From contig JAUJYZ010001425.1 in the NCBI GenBank assembly GCA_033675265.1, positions 62,001-126,000 on the forward strand: 64,000 bases of DNA, read 5' to 3'. Below the pieces are notes generated by a model. It was given only the letters and a program-made list of their open reading frames with translations. It made no database searches and had not been told where the DNA came from. The DNA is from Actinostola sp. cb2023 (taxonomy: Eukaryota > Cnidaria > Anthozoa > Actiniaria > Actinostolidae). Of this stretch, positions 11,993 through 22,133 are shown piece after piece. Position numbers and translations under genes: made by a program. Each line of letters opens with the position of its first letter. Position 1 is the first letter of the stretch.

Positions 11993-13147
11993 GTAGCCTG
12001 GCCCTAAGGGGAGGGGGAAGGAGGTGGCGGAGGAAAGAAGAGGGGGAAAGGGAAGAAAAAGGAAGGGACTGCAATCGACCCCCTTGCTTGTTTTTGCGAC
12101 ATTTACGTTCAGAATATAAACGTAAATTGCTCATTGGTCGAGAGCAACGAGATCTAGACGTCAACCATCGATTGCCTCTGTCAAACTTGATAGAACGAAA
12201 CAAGCGCTACACATCGCTAGTCCATGTGGCTGATTAACATTGTTTTGAATTTATATATCAAAGAAACTCACTTTAATTTGGAACTCAAACCAGAGCAACG
12301 AGTGGTAATACACCTCTTTAGCTTGTATGCAAATTGCCCATTTCAAACCATGTGATGTAAACATGATAATCTCCGGAGAATATGTTCCTTTATATTTCTG
12401 AAATTTATTCGTTCATATTGAATGGACTAATTCTCCAGGGAACACCATGTTTACATCACATGATCTGAAATGGGCTATTTACATACGAAGCTAAAGAGGT
12501 CTATTCAACAGCTGTACAACAGGAAAGATATGTTGGCGATTTTTGCCCACTGGCTTCGGAAAAAGTCTTATTTCGTTTACAGCTTCTCGTAATGAGTCTC
12601 TTGCGAAATAACTGTTGAAGATGAAAACCATCCAACAGTCTTGGTTATCACACCTTTAGTTAGCATCATTCAAGCCGATCAGAAATTGAATCGTTTCGTC
12701 CGTTTGGCCTTGCAGTTGGCTGTGATTTGGCCAGCATGCAGTTGAAGACCGTTTGGCGGCCTTTCTCTGCGCTGTACAAACGATTCCTACAATAGGTTAG
12801 AATCTCTGAAAAAGTTATTACACCAAAAGAGTTATTGTATTAGGGCTCTTTCCAGTCGGCATCGAACATTTTATCTTTCCAGATTTCTCTTCTAGATCTA
12901 TTTATTTCTCTAAAACGGAATTGACCCCGAGTGACCCATAATTATGATTGGACTATTCTGACAAGTGTGATGTTAAATTCAGCAGAGACTTGAATAATTA
13001 ATTAGGGGGCGGTTCGCAAAACAAGGGGGTCGATGGCACGGTCTTCCTTTTCTCCCCATTCCCCCCCTCTTCTTCCACCTCCCTCTCTCCGTAGGGTCTC
13101 CCCTCCTCCCTCTCCCCCTCCCCTTAGCGCCAGGCTATGCAGGCTAC
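11993..13147. mobile_element. TIR element with G-rich/C-rich ends
   Basis: The left end (GTAGCCTGGCCCTAAGGGGA then a GGGGGAAGGAGG-type tract, ending GATCGACCCCCTTGCTTG-like at about 12090) is repeated in inverse at about 13020-13147 (CAAGGGGGTCGAT ... CCCCTTAGCGCCAGGCTATG). The arms are roughly 100-130 bases and imperfect. The interior has no transposase frame and holds a nested MITE (12311-12501). The G-rich arm on one strand could form quadruplexes. Confidence 0.6.
12311..12501. mobile_element. Palindromic MITE, copy 1 (nested)
   Basis: Inverted ends CACCTCTTTAGCTTGTATGC and its complement, with GTTTACATCACATG words in both arms. A copy of the same family in reverse orientation is at 24127-24317. 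No coding potential. Confidence 0.8.
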
Positions 13148-13614
13148 ATCATTTCTCGTAACTCTGTAGAATGATGTCGAGCAGTATGTAAACAATACGT
13201 GTAAACACGTTGTGATCTTGAAAATGAAAATGTTCCAAAAAACCTCTGTCGTGAATGATGACGATCATGCAGTTTCAAGAGTAAATGGAAATGATCTCAC
13301 ACGTCGCAAATCTTGTATTTATAATGGATTATTCTTAATGAAGTCAACCACTCGAGAATATTGCGGTTGTTCAATAATATAATCGTTTTCCACAGTCGAC
13401 AATCAAGAAAAGCGGTCAAAATGCAAAGCCCTTCCGATCAAAATTGGCAATCATATGAAAATGTCCTTATCAGGTTCCAACATCGATTTAAATAATGTTA
13501 GAACGAATTGTTGCGTGCGTAATATACAAGTGCCAAAAGCTGCTGAAAAGACCCGCAACGCAACTGCTTAAAATCAGATGTAGAACTGTTTCCTGTTTTC
13601 ATTGAGACATAAAA
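13148..13614. other. No gene recognised
   Basis: Between the TIR element and the GA-rich tract I see no supported exon or repeat boundary. Confidence 0.4.
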
Positions 13615-14128
13615 ATAAAAATAAGCAGGAAAATGGAAGCAAGAAGAAGAGAAAGAAGAACAAGAACAAGAAGAAGCGAAGAAGAAGAAGAAGAGGCGGA
13701 AGAGAAGAAGAAGAGGCGAAAGAGAAGAAGAAGAGGCGGAAGAAGAAGAAGAAGAGGCTGGAGAAGAAGAAGAGGCGGAAGAAGAAGACGATCAAAGGAA
13801 AAAGAAGAAAAAGACGAGGAAGAAGAAGAAGAAGAGGCGGAAGAAGAAGAAGAGGCGGAAGAAGAAGAAGATCAGAGGAAAAAGAAGAAAGAGACGAGGA
13901 AGAAGAAGGAGAAGAAGAAGAAGAAGAAGAGGCGGACGAAGAAGAAGATCAGAAGAAAAAGAAGAACAAGACGAAGAAGAAGAAGGAGAAGAAGGAGAGA
14001 AGAAGAAGAAGAAGAAGAAGAAGAAGATGAAGAGGCGGACGAAGAAGAAGAAGAAGATGAAGAAGAGGCGGAAGAAGATGAAAAAGAAAAATAAGAAGAA
14101 GCGGAAGAAGTAGAAGAAGAAGAAGAAT
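13615..14128. repeat. Long polypurine (GAA/GAGGCG) tract
   Basis: About 510 bases of almost pure purine on the plus strand, built of AAGAAG words with interspersed GAGGCGGAA. Two plus frames stay open (Lys/Arg/Glu only) and are not genes. Such mirror-like purine tracts can adopt triplex structures. Confidence 0.9.
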
Positions 14129-14147
14129 CCTGATAGAACTACACTGG

Positions 14148-14370
14148 ATATCTGTTACAGAGCGTTTAATTACTCGTTACAAACCACAAAGAACTATTCG
14201 CTCGACTTCTGATTTACTCCTGAACTATGTTAACTTTCGTTTTCAATCTTATGGCCATCGATCCTTTGCTGTTTCTGCGCCAGAACTATGGAACTCTCTT
14301 CCCTCATCTATACGAACACTGTCTTCGATACGATAGCATCTTTTAAATCAAATCTTAAAGGAGCACTGTC
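14148..14370 (+). pseudogene. CR1-like LINE reverse transcriptase, C-terminal fragment
   Basis: A plus frame reads RYKPQRTIRSTSDLLL, then SYGHRSFAVSAPELWNSLP and ends at a TAG at 14334; the adjacent frame then gives IASFKSNLK. This is the usual C-terminal tail of CR1/L2-type non-LTR retrotransposon ORF2. It has no start and one frame slip, and is followed at once by Penelope-like 3' sequence. Confidence 0.65.
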
Positions 14371-14745
14371 ATGACGCGCGCATGCGCCAATTTTCATGAT
14401 ATGCAGATATTTTAATGATATGCAGAGGTCAACGAAGTCGTTTGTATAGGTGGATTCTAGTAGGCGGAGGTTGACGGGGTTGTTCTCTCTTGAGATGATC
14501 TTGGTATTGATGTCTCCAGAGTTGACCTGACAGCCATTGTTTTGTTACGCTCGATCGCCTGTCACCTCATTTATATTCACTATCCACACATCACTTTCCA
14601 CATTGCCTCTGATGATGTCGGTGCCCGACGAAAGCTCAGGCTAATAAACTCACGTTAAACCCAGTAGTCCACGGCCACATTTGCTTTAATACCTCTATAT
14701 CTACAACATGCTACTGAAGGACAACTTCAACCTACTTGAATGAAT
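14371..14745 (+). mobile_element. Penelope-like 3' region with hammerhead-like core
   Basis: A noncoding block that ends with CTGATGA (14609-14615), a five-pair stem GTCGG/CCGAC (14617-14621 with 14625-14629), then GAAA (14630-14633) and AATAAA. This is the conserved core layout of a type I hammerhead ribozyme as found in Penelope-like elements. A convincing stem I is not visible, so catalytic activity is doubtful. No Penelope protein remains here. Confidence 0.45.
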
Positions 14746-15900
14746 AGTGTTTCAACTAATTTTGACGCGCATTGTAGAATAGAGTATGGACTTAGTTTTA
14801 TTTAACCAGGGGCGTAACTAGCCGGGCGCCACGACGCACGTGCGTCACTCGAATAAAAAAAAAAGGATTAAAAAAGTACCTTGTTTTAGAAAAAGTGAAA
14901 AGAAAGAAAAAAGCTAAAGAAAGAAGCAAATGAAAAATAAAACATTATCACCCTATGGAGTGTAGGTATTAGTTATTCGAGCATGAAATTGTGCTTTTTC
15001 AAGCGTAATTATTCAGAATTCTTAAAGTAGAAGATACGAACGTGTTTTTGGTAAGAGAAGTGAAGAAGAATCGCTCTGCCTTTGATGATATTGTAGTCCT
15101 ATTTATGTAACCTTGCTTTGTCGATCTCATCATTAAGTCGTCGATCACTTGAGAGAAAGTTACACTAATATCACATTGCAGACCCGTAGCAGGGGGATGG
15201 GCCAGGGGAAGCCGGGGCCCCAATAATTTTGTCCGTTTTTTTTATATAACCTTTACATTCTGAATAGCCAATGCTTATACACACACTGCTATGGACATGC
15301 TCTGAATCTAGCTGTCACTGATTCCATAAAATCAGTAAAATGTTTAGTGCTCGTCTTGACCTTGACGCCGTTCGAGAAATAGGAAAAATTTAAACAACCA
15401 TTTATGCAAACGGAACTTTTAGTATACCTATTTTTATGCCATTGATCTATTGTGCAACACGTATTTGTTTACAAACATATCGATGGTTTTGCCTTTGGTA
15501 TGAACACTAGATCTCGGTTTGAATAACTAAAAAACCACACATCATTGTGTACACATAATGATATGATTTACATGACTGCAACCCCTCAAATGACCTGCGA
15601 TTCGGCCACAAGATCGATTTTCTGTCCGTTTAAACTTCTTGGAAACTACTCTCAAAGGCAGGAAATGCTATTTCGGAGACTCTATACCTCAAAAATTTTC
15701 GGAGAAGCATGCCCCCGCACCCTTGTGTCCCCTTCAAAAATAAATTCCCCTAGTGCTATGTAGTAGATGCTAAATTGAGTGAAGTGTATATATTTCGTGA
15801 ATAACTACTTTGTATAGAAAGAACATTAGAGATTCCCAATCCTTGTAATCACGTACTGTACTTTTACTTCTTGTTGGTTGGTTTGAGTGGTAATGTGCGG
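14746..15900. other. No gene recognised
   Basis: No supported exon. Short frames at 14999-15223 (-) and 15545-15763 (+) lack any recognisable motif. Confidence 0.4.
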
Positions 15901-15965
15901 GTACGGGAGGGGGAGGGGGAGGGGGAGGGGGAGGGCTAGGGGAAGGGGGAGGAAGAGGGAGAGGG
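15901..15965 (+). repeat. G-rich (GGGGGA)n tract
   Basis: At least five consecutive GGGAGG units on the plus strand, followed by GGGGAAGGGGGAGG. The spacing of G runs fits a potential G-quadruplex. Confidence 0.85.
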
Positions 15966-15989
15966 GAATATAAATTGAAACTTCATAAT

Positions 15990-16110
15990 TGTGTAGACTT
16001 TCCAAAAGTCCTTCCTCTTTCTGTTGCTACGCGCCCCGGGGAAGGACTTTTCCAACTTGATTCCCGCCAATTTTAGCGACCCAAAAACGGGTCGCTGCAT
16101 ATTAATTAAG
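15990..16110. repeat. Hairpin with CGTAGC-type apex plus second small hairpin
   Basis: Arms TCCAAAAGTCCTTCC and GGAAGGACTTTTCC (about 15998-16055) enclose GCTACGCGCC. A second hairpin GCGACCC/GGGTCGC follows (16077-16095), then GCATATTAATTAAGCG. It resembles the hairpins that flank the recombinase elements, but no matching TIR was found, so the link is tentative. Confidence 0.4.
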
Positions 16111-16906
16111 CGTTAACCAATCAGAATGGCCAGAGTCATAAACACACCTATCATCTGTCAATAAAACCGAACAGCAAGCACGTACGCGTCGTCTCACGTT
16201 CTTTGGGTCAACTCACCATGAAATTGATATCTGAGGCGTTGAAAGAAGCTCAAAGAATAACAGAATACAAATAATTACGAGGAAGCCTCTTAACGAATGT
16301 TACTAGCTTTCGTATGTAGTCTTTGTTACAAATAACTTTGGTTCAGAGCAAACAAATATGATCTTGTGATGAGTGTTGGAGTTGACCCTGAATGAATCCA
16401 GACACGACGGGTGTGTGTGACAAAACTCCGCCCCCTGATAATTTATGGCGCGTAACGCAAATGAAAACCTTGCAAGCGGAACAAGTCGACCTCTCGCGAC
16501 TTCGTCGCTCGCTCGGTCGCTCGGTCGCTTTTCGACCTCAATGGCTCGCATCGCTCGCACATCTGGGATACAAAAAATAAGAGAGGTCGACTTGTGTCAA
16601 GTCTAATAATTGTGCGTCACTCCGAAAAAATCCTGGCCACGCCCCTGTTAACGTTTAGATATCGTAGATATCCACTACGTCAATATTTAGTCGGATATGT
16701 GTTGTTTATTTTAGTTTCTTAGCTACAAGTGTTTGACCCCAAAAATGTACATTAAATGTTATAGATATGTTAAGTGGTTCAACACTTTGGTCAAAGCACT
16801 ATTTAAAGTCCTTCTAAATCCAGTTGCAACCTTTGCTCTTTCGTCTTCACCACTAATACCCCTTCTCTCCCCTTCCACCGCACCGCCCCATCAGACGCTT
16901 GCGAAT

Positions 16907-17651
16907 CTACAAGTGAGTACTTCTGAGTCTATTGAGTAGCTTTCTAAAAGCCTTTCGAGTTTCTTCAGTTCTCATTCCAAACAGAATAATATCAAACGTT
17001 GCATGGCTAAGGAAGACTATTCTGCAGACTTCCCAGGCATATTGCCACTTTACTTGATCCAAACTGGGAAATCTCATGCCCAATAAAAGCACTAGTGTTG
17101 GTAGATAACAGAGAATCACCAGTGCCATCATCTGGATAATGGTTTTCGCGCGCTTTTTTTCCCTTGCTCTTCTTATCTTTTCCGCGTTTGGAGCCATTTG
17201 CTGCTCGTGATTGATTCTCCTCTCGTGGCGTCGAATCTCCTTGAAGATGACTGAATTTATAACTACAATGATAATAATATTCAAAAATGTCTGAACCATA
17301 TATATATCTTGGAAAATTATCCACGCCACGGCACGGAAAACAGCAGGAATTACAATCCATAATACCCACACGGAGCCAAGTACTCTGGAAACCCGGCGGT
17401 TGGTAATGATCTGCTGCCAACGGAGTGCATAAAATATACATATGTATCTCTCAATGATGATAACTGTAAACATAGTCAATGTTAAGGCCATTCCAACAGC
17501 GGTGAAATAGCTATGAACTGATCTATAGTAACACACATCGACTGTGCAGGCAAGTAGTCTTTGGTAGTACAGACAACAAGTAATAAAACTGCCAAACCCA
17601 AACGTTACGTTGACCAGGGCTAGATTGCTGACGAAGTAGTTCGAAGTATGT
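16907..17651 (-). pseudogene. Class A GPCR, 5' part disrupted by hexanucleotide repeat
   Basis: The frame from 17651 down to a stop at 16907 covers TM2 (SNYFVSNLALVN, GFGSFITCCLYY), TM3 with IIIERYICIFYALRW in place of the DRY motif, TM4, TM5, a basic third loop (QQMAPNAEKIRRAREKKRAK), TM6 and TM7 with DIILFGMRTEET where NPxxY is usual. It is closely related to the intact copy at 52897-53898. At the point corresponding to intracellular loop 1 (the KELRYTS region) the sequence enters a long GAGCAA repeat (17652-17906), beyond which TM1 is not recognisable. The first Met that keeps the frame is at 17536, inside loop 1/TM3. The gene is therefore probably inactive, unless TM1 is supplied by a spliced exon I did not find. 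Confidence 0.75.
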
Positions 17652-17906
17652 CGTAATTCTTGCTCTTGCTCTTGCTCTGCTCTTGCTCTTGCTCTTGCTC
17701 TTGCTCTTGCTCTTTGCTGCTCTTGCTCTTGCTCTTGCTCTTGCTCTTGCTCTTGCTCTTGCTCTTGCTCTTGCTCTTGCTCTTGCTCTTGCTCTTGCTC
17801 TTGCTCTTGCTCTTGCTCTTGCTCTTGCTCTTGCTCTTGCTCTTGCTCTTGCTCTTGCTCTTGCTCTTGCTCTTGCTCTTGCTCTTGCTCTTGCTCTTGC
17901 TCTTGC
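17652..17906. repeat. Hexanucleotide repeat (GCTCTT)n
   Basis: About 41 units with two irregular units near 17684 and 17713 that change phase by one base or so. In the frame of the adjacent receptor it would read Glu-Gln repeats; other frames read Arg-Ala or Leu runs, all artefacts. Confidence 0.95.
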
Positions 17907-18701
17907 CGTCAATATTTCGTGGTATCGCCGTCTCAAAATCGCAATTACTTTTGTATCACGATTCAACAATAATTGGAAAGAAAACTAATAAAATAACAAA
18001 GAAAGCATTCTGATTTGGTTCAAATTCTCCCCACCTCGCGCGTTGCCGTAACTACTATTTGAAGTTTTTGAAAACTGTTTTTGCTCCAATTCAAATAGTC
18101 TCCCTCGCAGCCGTGTTTAGTGTCGTCACGCAACGTTCTCTCCACTACACACGGCTGCTTACCCAAGCACTACATTCCGTTCCACAGAATTAGCCAATCA
18201 AAAATATGTATTCGTTATTCATGTTCACTAGTTGTCAGCGACTCGACACTCTCCAGAGCTCATCAGCTCTGCTTCGTCTGTCAAAAGATTTTTATATAAA
18301 ATAAAAACTCCCAGGCTCATGTTTCGTTGTTTATATTTACGTAAGAACGTTGCAAAGTTAGGAAATGAATTCAAGTACACGATTTACTAGTCTTCCTCGC
18401 AGCCGTATTTAGTGTATTGGCTTAGTGTATTCGATCAATCAATCAATCAAAGCTTTTATTTAACCACGGAATCTCATCAATACAATGTGATTGGTCTTCC
18501 AGAGAGCCGTATAAATACAAATGATAGTTTACAATAAGTTAAAAAGTTTCTATTTTATATATCATATATTATTATTAATAAATTACATGTATTATCAAAG
18601 TACAACATATATATCATGAAATATAATATTAATTTTATAAATAACAATACATATAAATAAATCTTTATTGTCTAATTGAGCTTTAAAAGTAATTATGCAA
18701 T

Positions 18702-19035
18702 TATGAGTTTGTTCGTTTCTTCAACCAAAACATTTTTATTTTAAAACCAAGCTTTCGGACACATGGTCCATCTTCAGGGTGTAAAATGGTAGTAATTCGT
18801 CAAAACTAACGGCTATTACGTTGAAAATAAATAGCGCGCGCAAACAAAACAAAAAAAAAAACAAAAAACAAAAAAACAACAACAAAAAAAGACAATATGC
18901 GCGCTATTTGTTTTCAACGTAATAGCCGTTAGTTTTGACGAATTACTACCATTTTACACCCTGAAGATGGACCATGTGTCCGAAAGCTTGGTTTTAAAAT
19001 AAAAATGTTTTGGTTGAAGAAACGAACAAACTCAT
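18702..19035. repeat. Near-perfect palindrome with hammerhead-like words
   Basis: Arms of about 140 bases (18702-18842 and 18898-19035) are almost exact inverse copies, separated by an A-rich spacer. Each arm contains CTGAAGATGGACCATGTGTC followed by CGAAAGC, a hammerhead-like layout with one changed core base. Two inverted copies of a retroelement 3' end would give this structure. Confidence 0.8.
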
Positions 19036-19091
19036 TAGGTCTAGCTATGTTTTAAAAAGCGCCTAGGCTCAATCTTACCACTTGAAACACG

Positions 19092-19406
19092 GTGCTCTGT
19101 ATGTATAGAGCTCTAATTCTACCCTACTTTGATTATTATGATTATTATTGTAGCTCTGTTTGGGATTCTGCTAGTAAAGGAATGTCTGACAAACTTCAAC
19201 GGCTACAAAATAGATCAGCTAGAATCATTAAGCAGAAAAATTATGAAACACGATCTAAGGTCTTATTGGATGAGCTGGGTTGGGAAAAATTGGAGTACAG
19301 ACGAAACAGAAAATTAGCAAAAATTTGCAATGGCAAAGCGCTTCGTCAATGGACGCCATCTTGTGTGTCACTGTTTTTTGTCACTAGTCTTTGGCGCGAA
19401 CGTTGA
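19092..19406 (+). pseudogene. CR1-like LINE reverse transcriptase, C-terminal fragment
   Basis: The protein reads ALILPYFDYYDYYCSSVWD, then KLQRLQNRSARIIKQ and RSKVLLDELGWEKLEYRRN. This is the thumb/C-terminal region typical of CR1/Jockey-type non-LTR reverse transcriptases. The 5' part is missing. The frame runs into the right TIR of the surrounding Mutator-like element, which therefore appears to contain the fragment. Confidence 0.7.
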
Positions 19407-19759
19407 CCTGATTTCGGGCAACAAGCTCTGATTGGCCAATTATGTGGAATGGAATGTATTTAGTGCTTGGGTAAGCAGCCGTGTGTAGCGGAGAGAGCGT
19501 TGCATGACAACACTAAACACGGCTGCGAGGGAGACTGCAATTCAAAAAGACTCAGAAAAAAAGTTAACATGACAGTTAACATGATAGTGATTATAAAGAA
19601 CTGTTGACGAGCTTCCTCTTTTATGTCATGACAAGCATTTCTCATACTACATTACATATCCATGAGACATTGACCAATGAGCGATGTTCTTCGAGGTCAC
19701 ATGTTCATACATTGAAACTGGGGGAAGAACAGATTATTAAATTATGCAAGTGGTGAGAG

Positions 19760-21782
19760 CATTGAAGCATAGGTTGCCCTTTATCTGGACCGCTTTTTGT
19801 TCTATCTGTGGAGATGATTGCATACGCTATCAATAATAACCCAGACATAAAAGGCATCTATATCGATCAAAATGAAATAAAATTAACCCAGTACGCTGAC
19901 GATACAACATGTTTTGTTCAAGATGAAAATTCCATTCAAAATATTCTCACTGTGTTGGATAATTTCCAAAAAGTCTCAGGCCTAGAACCTAATCTCAACA
20001 AAACTGAAGCGATGTGGATTAATTGGTTCAACAAAAGGAAGCTCAGCCCAACCTTTCGAACTGAAATGGACTTCAGAACCCATACTAGCACTAGGAATTT
20101 ATTTCACTTATGATAAGCAAGCAAGTGACCAACTAAACTTTTACAACAAGCTTAACCAATTAGATGGCATACTTTCTTCGTGGAAAAAAAGAAAACTCTC
20201 ATTGTATGGAAAAATCAACATCGTTAAAACCTTAGGATTGTCTAAACTTATTACCTTTAATGCTTCGGTGTTATGCATTCCAGAAAATTTTGCCGAAAAG
20301 GTAGATAAAGTTACATTTAAGTTTATTTGGGAAAATAAACCCGCCAAAATAAAAAAGAGAACCATTATCGGCAACAAAAAGGAAGGGGGACTAAATATGA
20401 CATCGTTCGTCCATATAGAAAAGGCCCTTAAACTTGCGTGGGTTAAACGCCTTCTGGACGAAAAACAATCCGAATAGAAAATGATCCCCCGAAGTTATTT
20501 AGCGAAATATGGAGGGTTTTTTCTGTTCTCATATGATTTTAACAAAAAAGAGCTCGTATTATCTAACACACCAAATTTCTATAAATGTATTTTGTCCTAC
20601 ACTCAGAATTTTAACGCGCTAAATCTCCATAAACAAAATATTTCGAATTCATTCATTTGGAACAACAAACATATTAAAGTTAGCAACGCATCAGTTTTCT
20701 ATAAATCATGGTTTGATAAGGGCGTTAAATTTTTTGAAGATCTAATAGGACCCGGAAATAAGTTTCTCAGTTTTTCTGAATTTACCAAAAAATACAACAT
20801 AAATACTAATTTTTTAACGTATAGCGGTATTGTTAATGCAGTCAGGAACAGAATAAAACAAAACAATTCGACCATAATATCAGAAAAACCACCTAATAAT
20901 TTAACAAAAATGACAACAAAAATAATAAGACAGTTTTTTGCCAAAATTGAGTTTGAGCACCCCACAAATGAACCTTTAATTCTTAACGAAGGTTTTACAC
21001 AAAAAGATCTAAACGCAATATATTCACTGCCGTTTAGCGTAACAAAAGAAATAAAATTATCAGTTTTCCAGTTTAAAATCATACACAATATACTTCCCTT
21101 GAATGATTACCTAAAAAAAGTAGGTATTAAAAATGATGATTCCTGTCCTTTTTGCATAGATAAAGAACGACATACTTGCAAACACTTTTTCTATCTCTGT
21201 ACGTACGCACGATATTTTTGGAACAAATTTCAAAGTTGGTGGTCATTGCACATTGATGCTAAGTCACAACTGAAACTTGATCTCGGAACAATCCTATATG
21301 GTCATTTATCCAACTTCAAATACTCTCTGTTTTTAAACCATCTAATTCTGATTGCAAAACAACATATGTATAATAGTTTAAAAATACACATTCTCATCAT
21401 TTCTAAATCACGCAACCAACAAATATCACATTGAAAAAAGAATTGCATTATCATCTATTACAAAACAAGTATTAAACGCTTTTGAAAAAAAATGGGCACC
21501 TTTTACCAATTTCCTGAGCAAAACCGCATAACATCAAACCTTCACTTACTTGCTGTTTTTCCTCTCATTCTACACTATCATACCGTACCATACTATACTA
21601 TATTACTATATTACTACAATATACTATTATCATATACAAAATTGTATTTGTATTATTACAAACATTGTAGCAAAAATAACAAAAACATTTATTGTAACGA
21701 TGTACTGATTATTACTAATAAATTATGATATAAAATTCAAAAAAAATAAAATAAAAAAATAAAAATAAAAATAAAATAAAAT
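19760..21782 (+). mobile_element. L1/Tx1-like LINE, 5'-truncated
   Basis: The element begins inside reverse transcriptase motifs (GCPLSGPLFVLSVEM at about 19769), carries YADD, and ends with an A-rich 3' tail (AAAATAAAA runs at 21740-21782). No 5' UTR, ORF1 or endonuclease is present. Lesions are one frame shift near 20060-20110 and one in-frame TAG at 20475-20477. Confidence 0.8.
19769..21434 (+). pseudogene. L1/Tx1-like ORF2 remnant (RT to zinc-finger C-terminus)
   Basis: The frame from 19769 holds LSVEMIAYAI, the catalytic QYADDTTCF and a KVSGLEPNLNKTEAMWI block. The frame then shifts, and SWKKRKLSLYGKINIVKTL with FKFIWENKPAKIKK follows (from about 20100). An in-frame TAG at 20475-20477 replaces a sense codon before KMIPRSYLAKYGG. 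The C-terminal domain includes FKIIHNILPLNDYLKK and a CCHC-like CPFCIDKERHTCKHFFYLC, as in zf-RVT tails of L1/Tx1-type elements. The product would copy its own RNA at the target site; this copy cannot make a full protein. Confidence 0.8.
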
Positions 21783-21816
21783 AGGGAAATTGTGGGGTAA
21801 GACAATATAGAATGTT

Positions 21817-21936
21817 TAGAACTCATTTGCATATCGTATTTAGAACTAATTATCATATTGTATTTAGAACTAATTATCATCAGTTCTAAATACGATATAA
21901 TAATTAGTTATAAATACGATATGCAAATGAGTTCTA
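21817..21936. repeat. Hairpin repeat
   Basis: AGAACTCATTTGCATATCGT at 21817 is mirrored by ACGATATGCAAATGAGTTCT ending at 21936, with additional TTAGAACTAATTAT copies inside. It lies 3' of the recombinase pseudogene at 22134-23539 and could mark that element's far end. Confidence 0.7.
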
Positions 21937-22133
21937 ATCTTGCATTTTCATAGAACACAAAACTACATATAAACTACACAATTTTAATGATTCTTAGTTA
22001 ATACTCTACTTCTTAATTAGTATAAACCGATTAATTACTTAGTTTTGATTGAAGGAAATGTTAATCGTACAATTATGATATGAATTGTTAGCCAAAAGCA
22101 AGTCAACCTGTTCATTCCTTTTCGTGTCGGATT

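Larger units (their letters stand above)
18096..19537. mobile_element. Mutator-like non-autonomous element with 9-bp target duplication
   Basis: The ends TAGTCTCCCTCGCAGCCG (18096) and its complement (to 19537) are inverted over roughly 90 bases (GTGTTTAGTG...CACGCAACG...CACACGGCTGC). They are flanked by a perfect 9-base direct duplication CAATTCAAA (18087-18095 and 19538-19546). A 9-bp duplication with long TIRs is the hallmark of Mutator-like elements. No transposase is present. Inside lie CR1-like 3' tail pieces (18256-18305; 18430-18500 on the minus strand), a large palindrome (18702-19035) and a CR1-like reverse-transcriptase fragment (19092-19406). The same TIR family has short copies at 39638-39694 and 48039-48115. 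Confidence 0.7.

Noticed and set aside
13602..14094. Long Lys/Arg/Glu-rich frames
   Set aside because: Translations of a pure purine tract; two frames are equally open and nothing else supports a gene.
17660..18013. Poly-Leu and Leu-Ala proteins on the plus strand, Arg-Ala protein on the minus strand
   Set aside because: Artefacts of the (GCTCTT)n repeat; only the receptor frame on the minus strand has real similarity.
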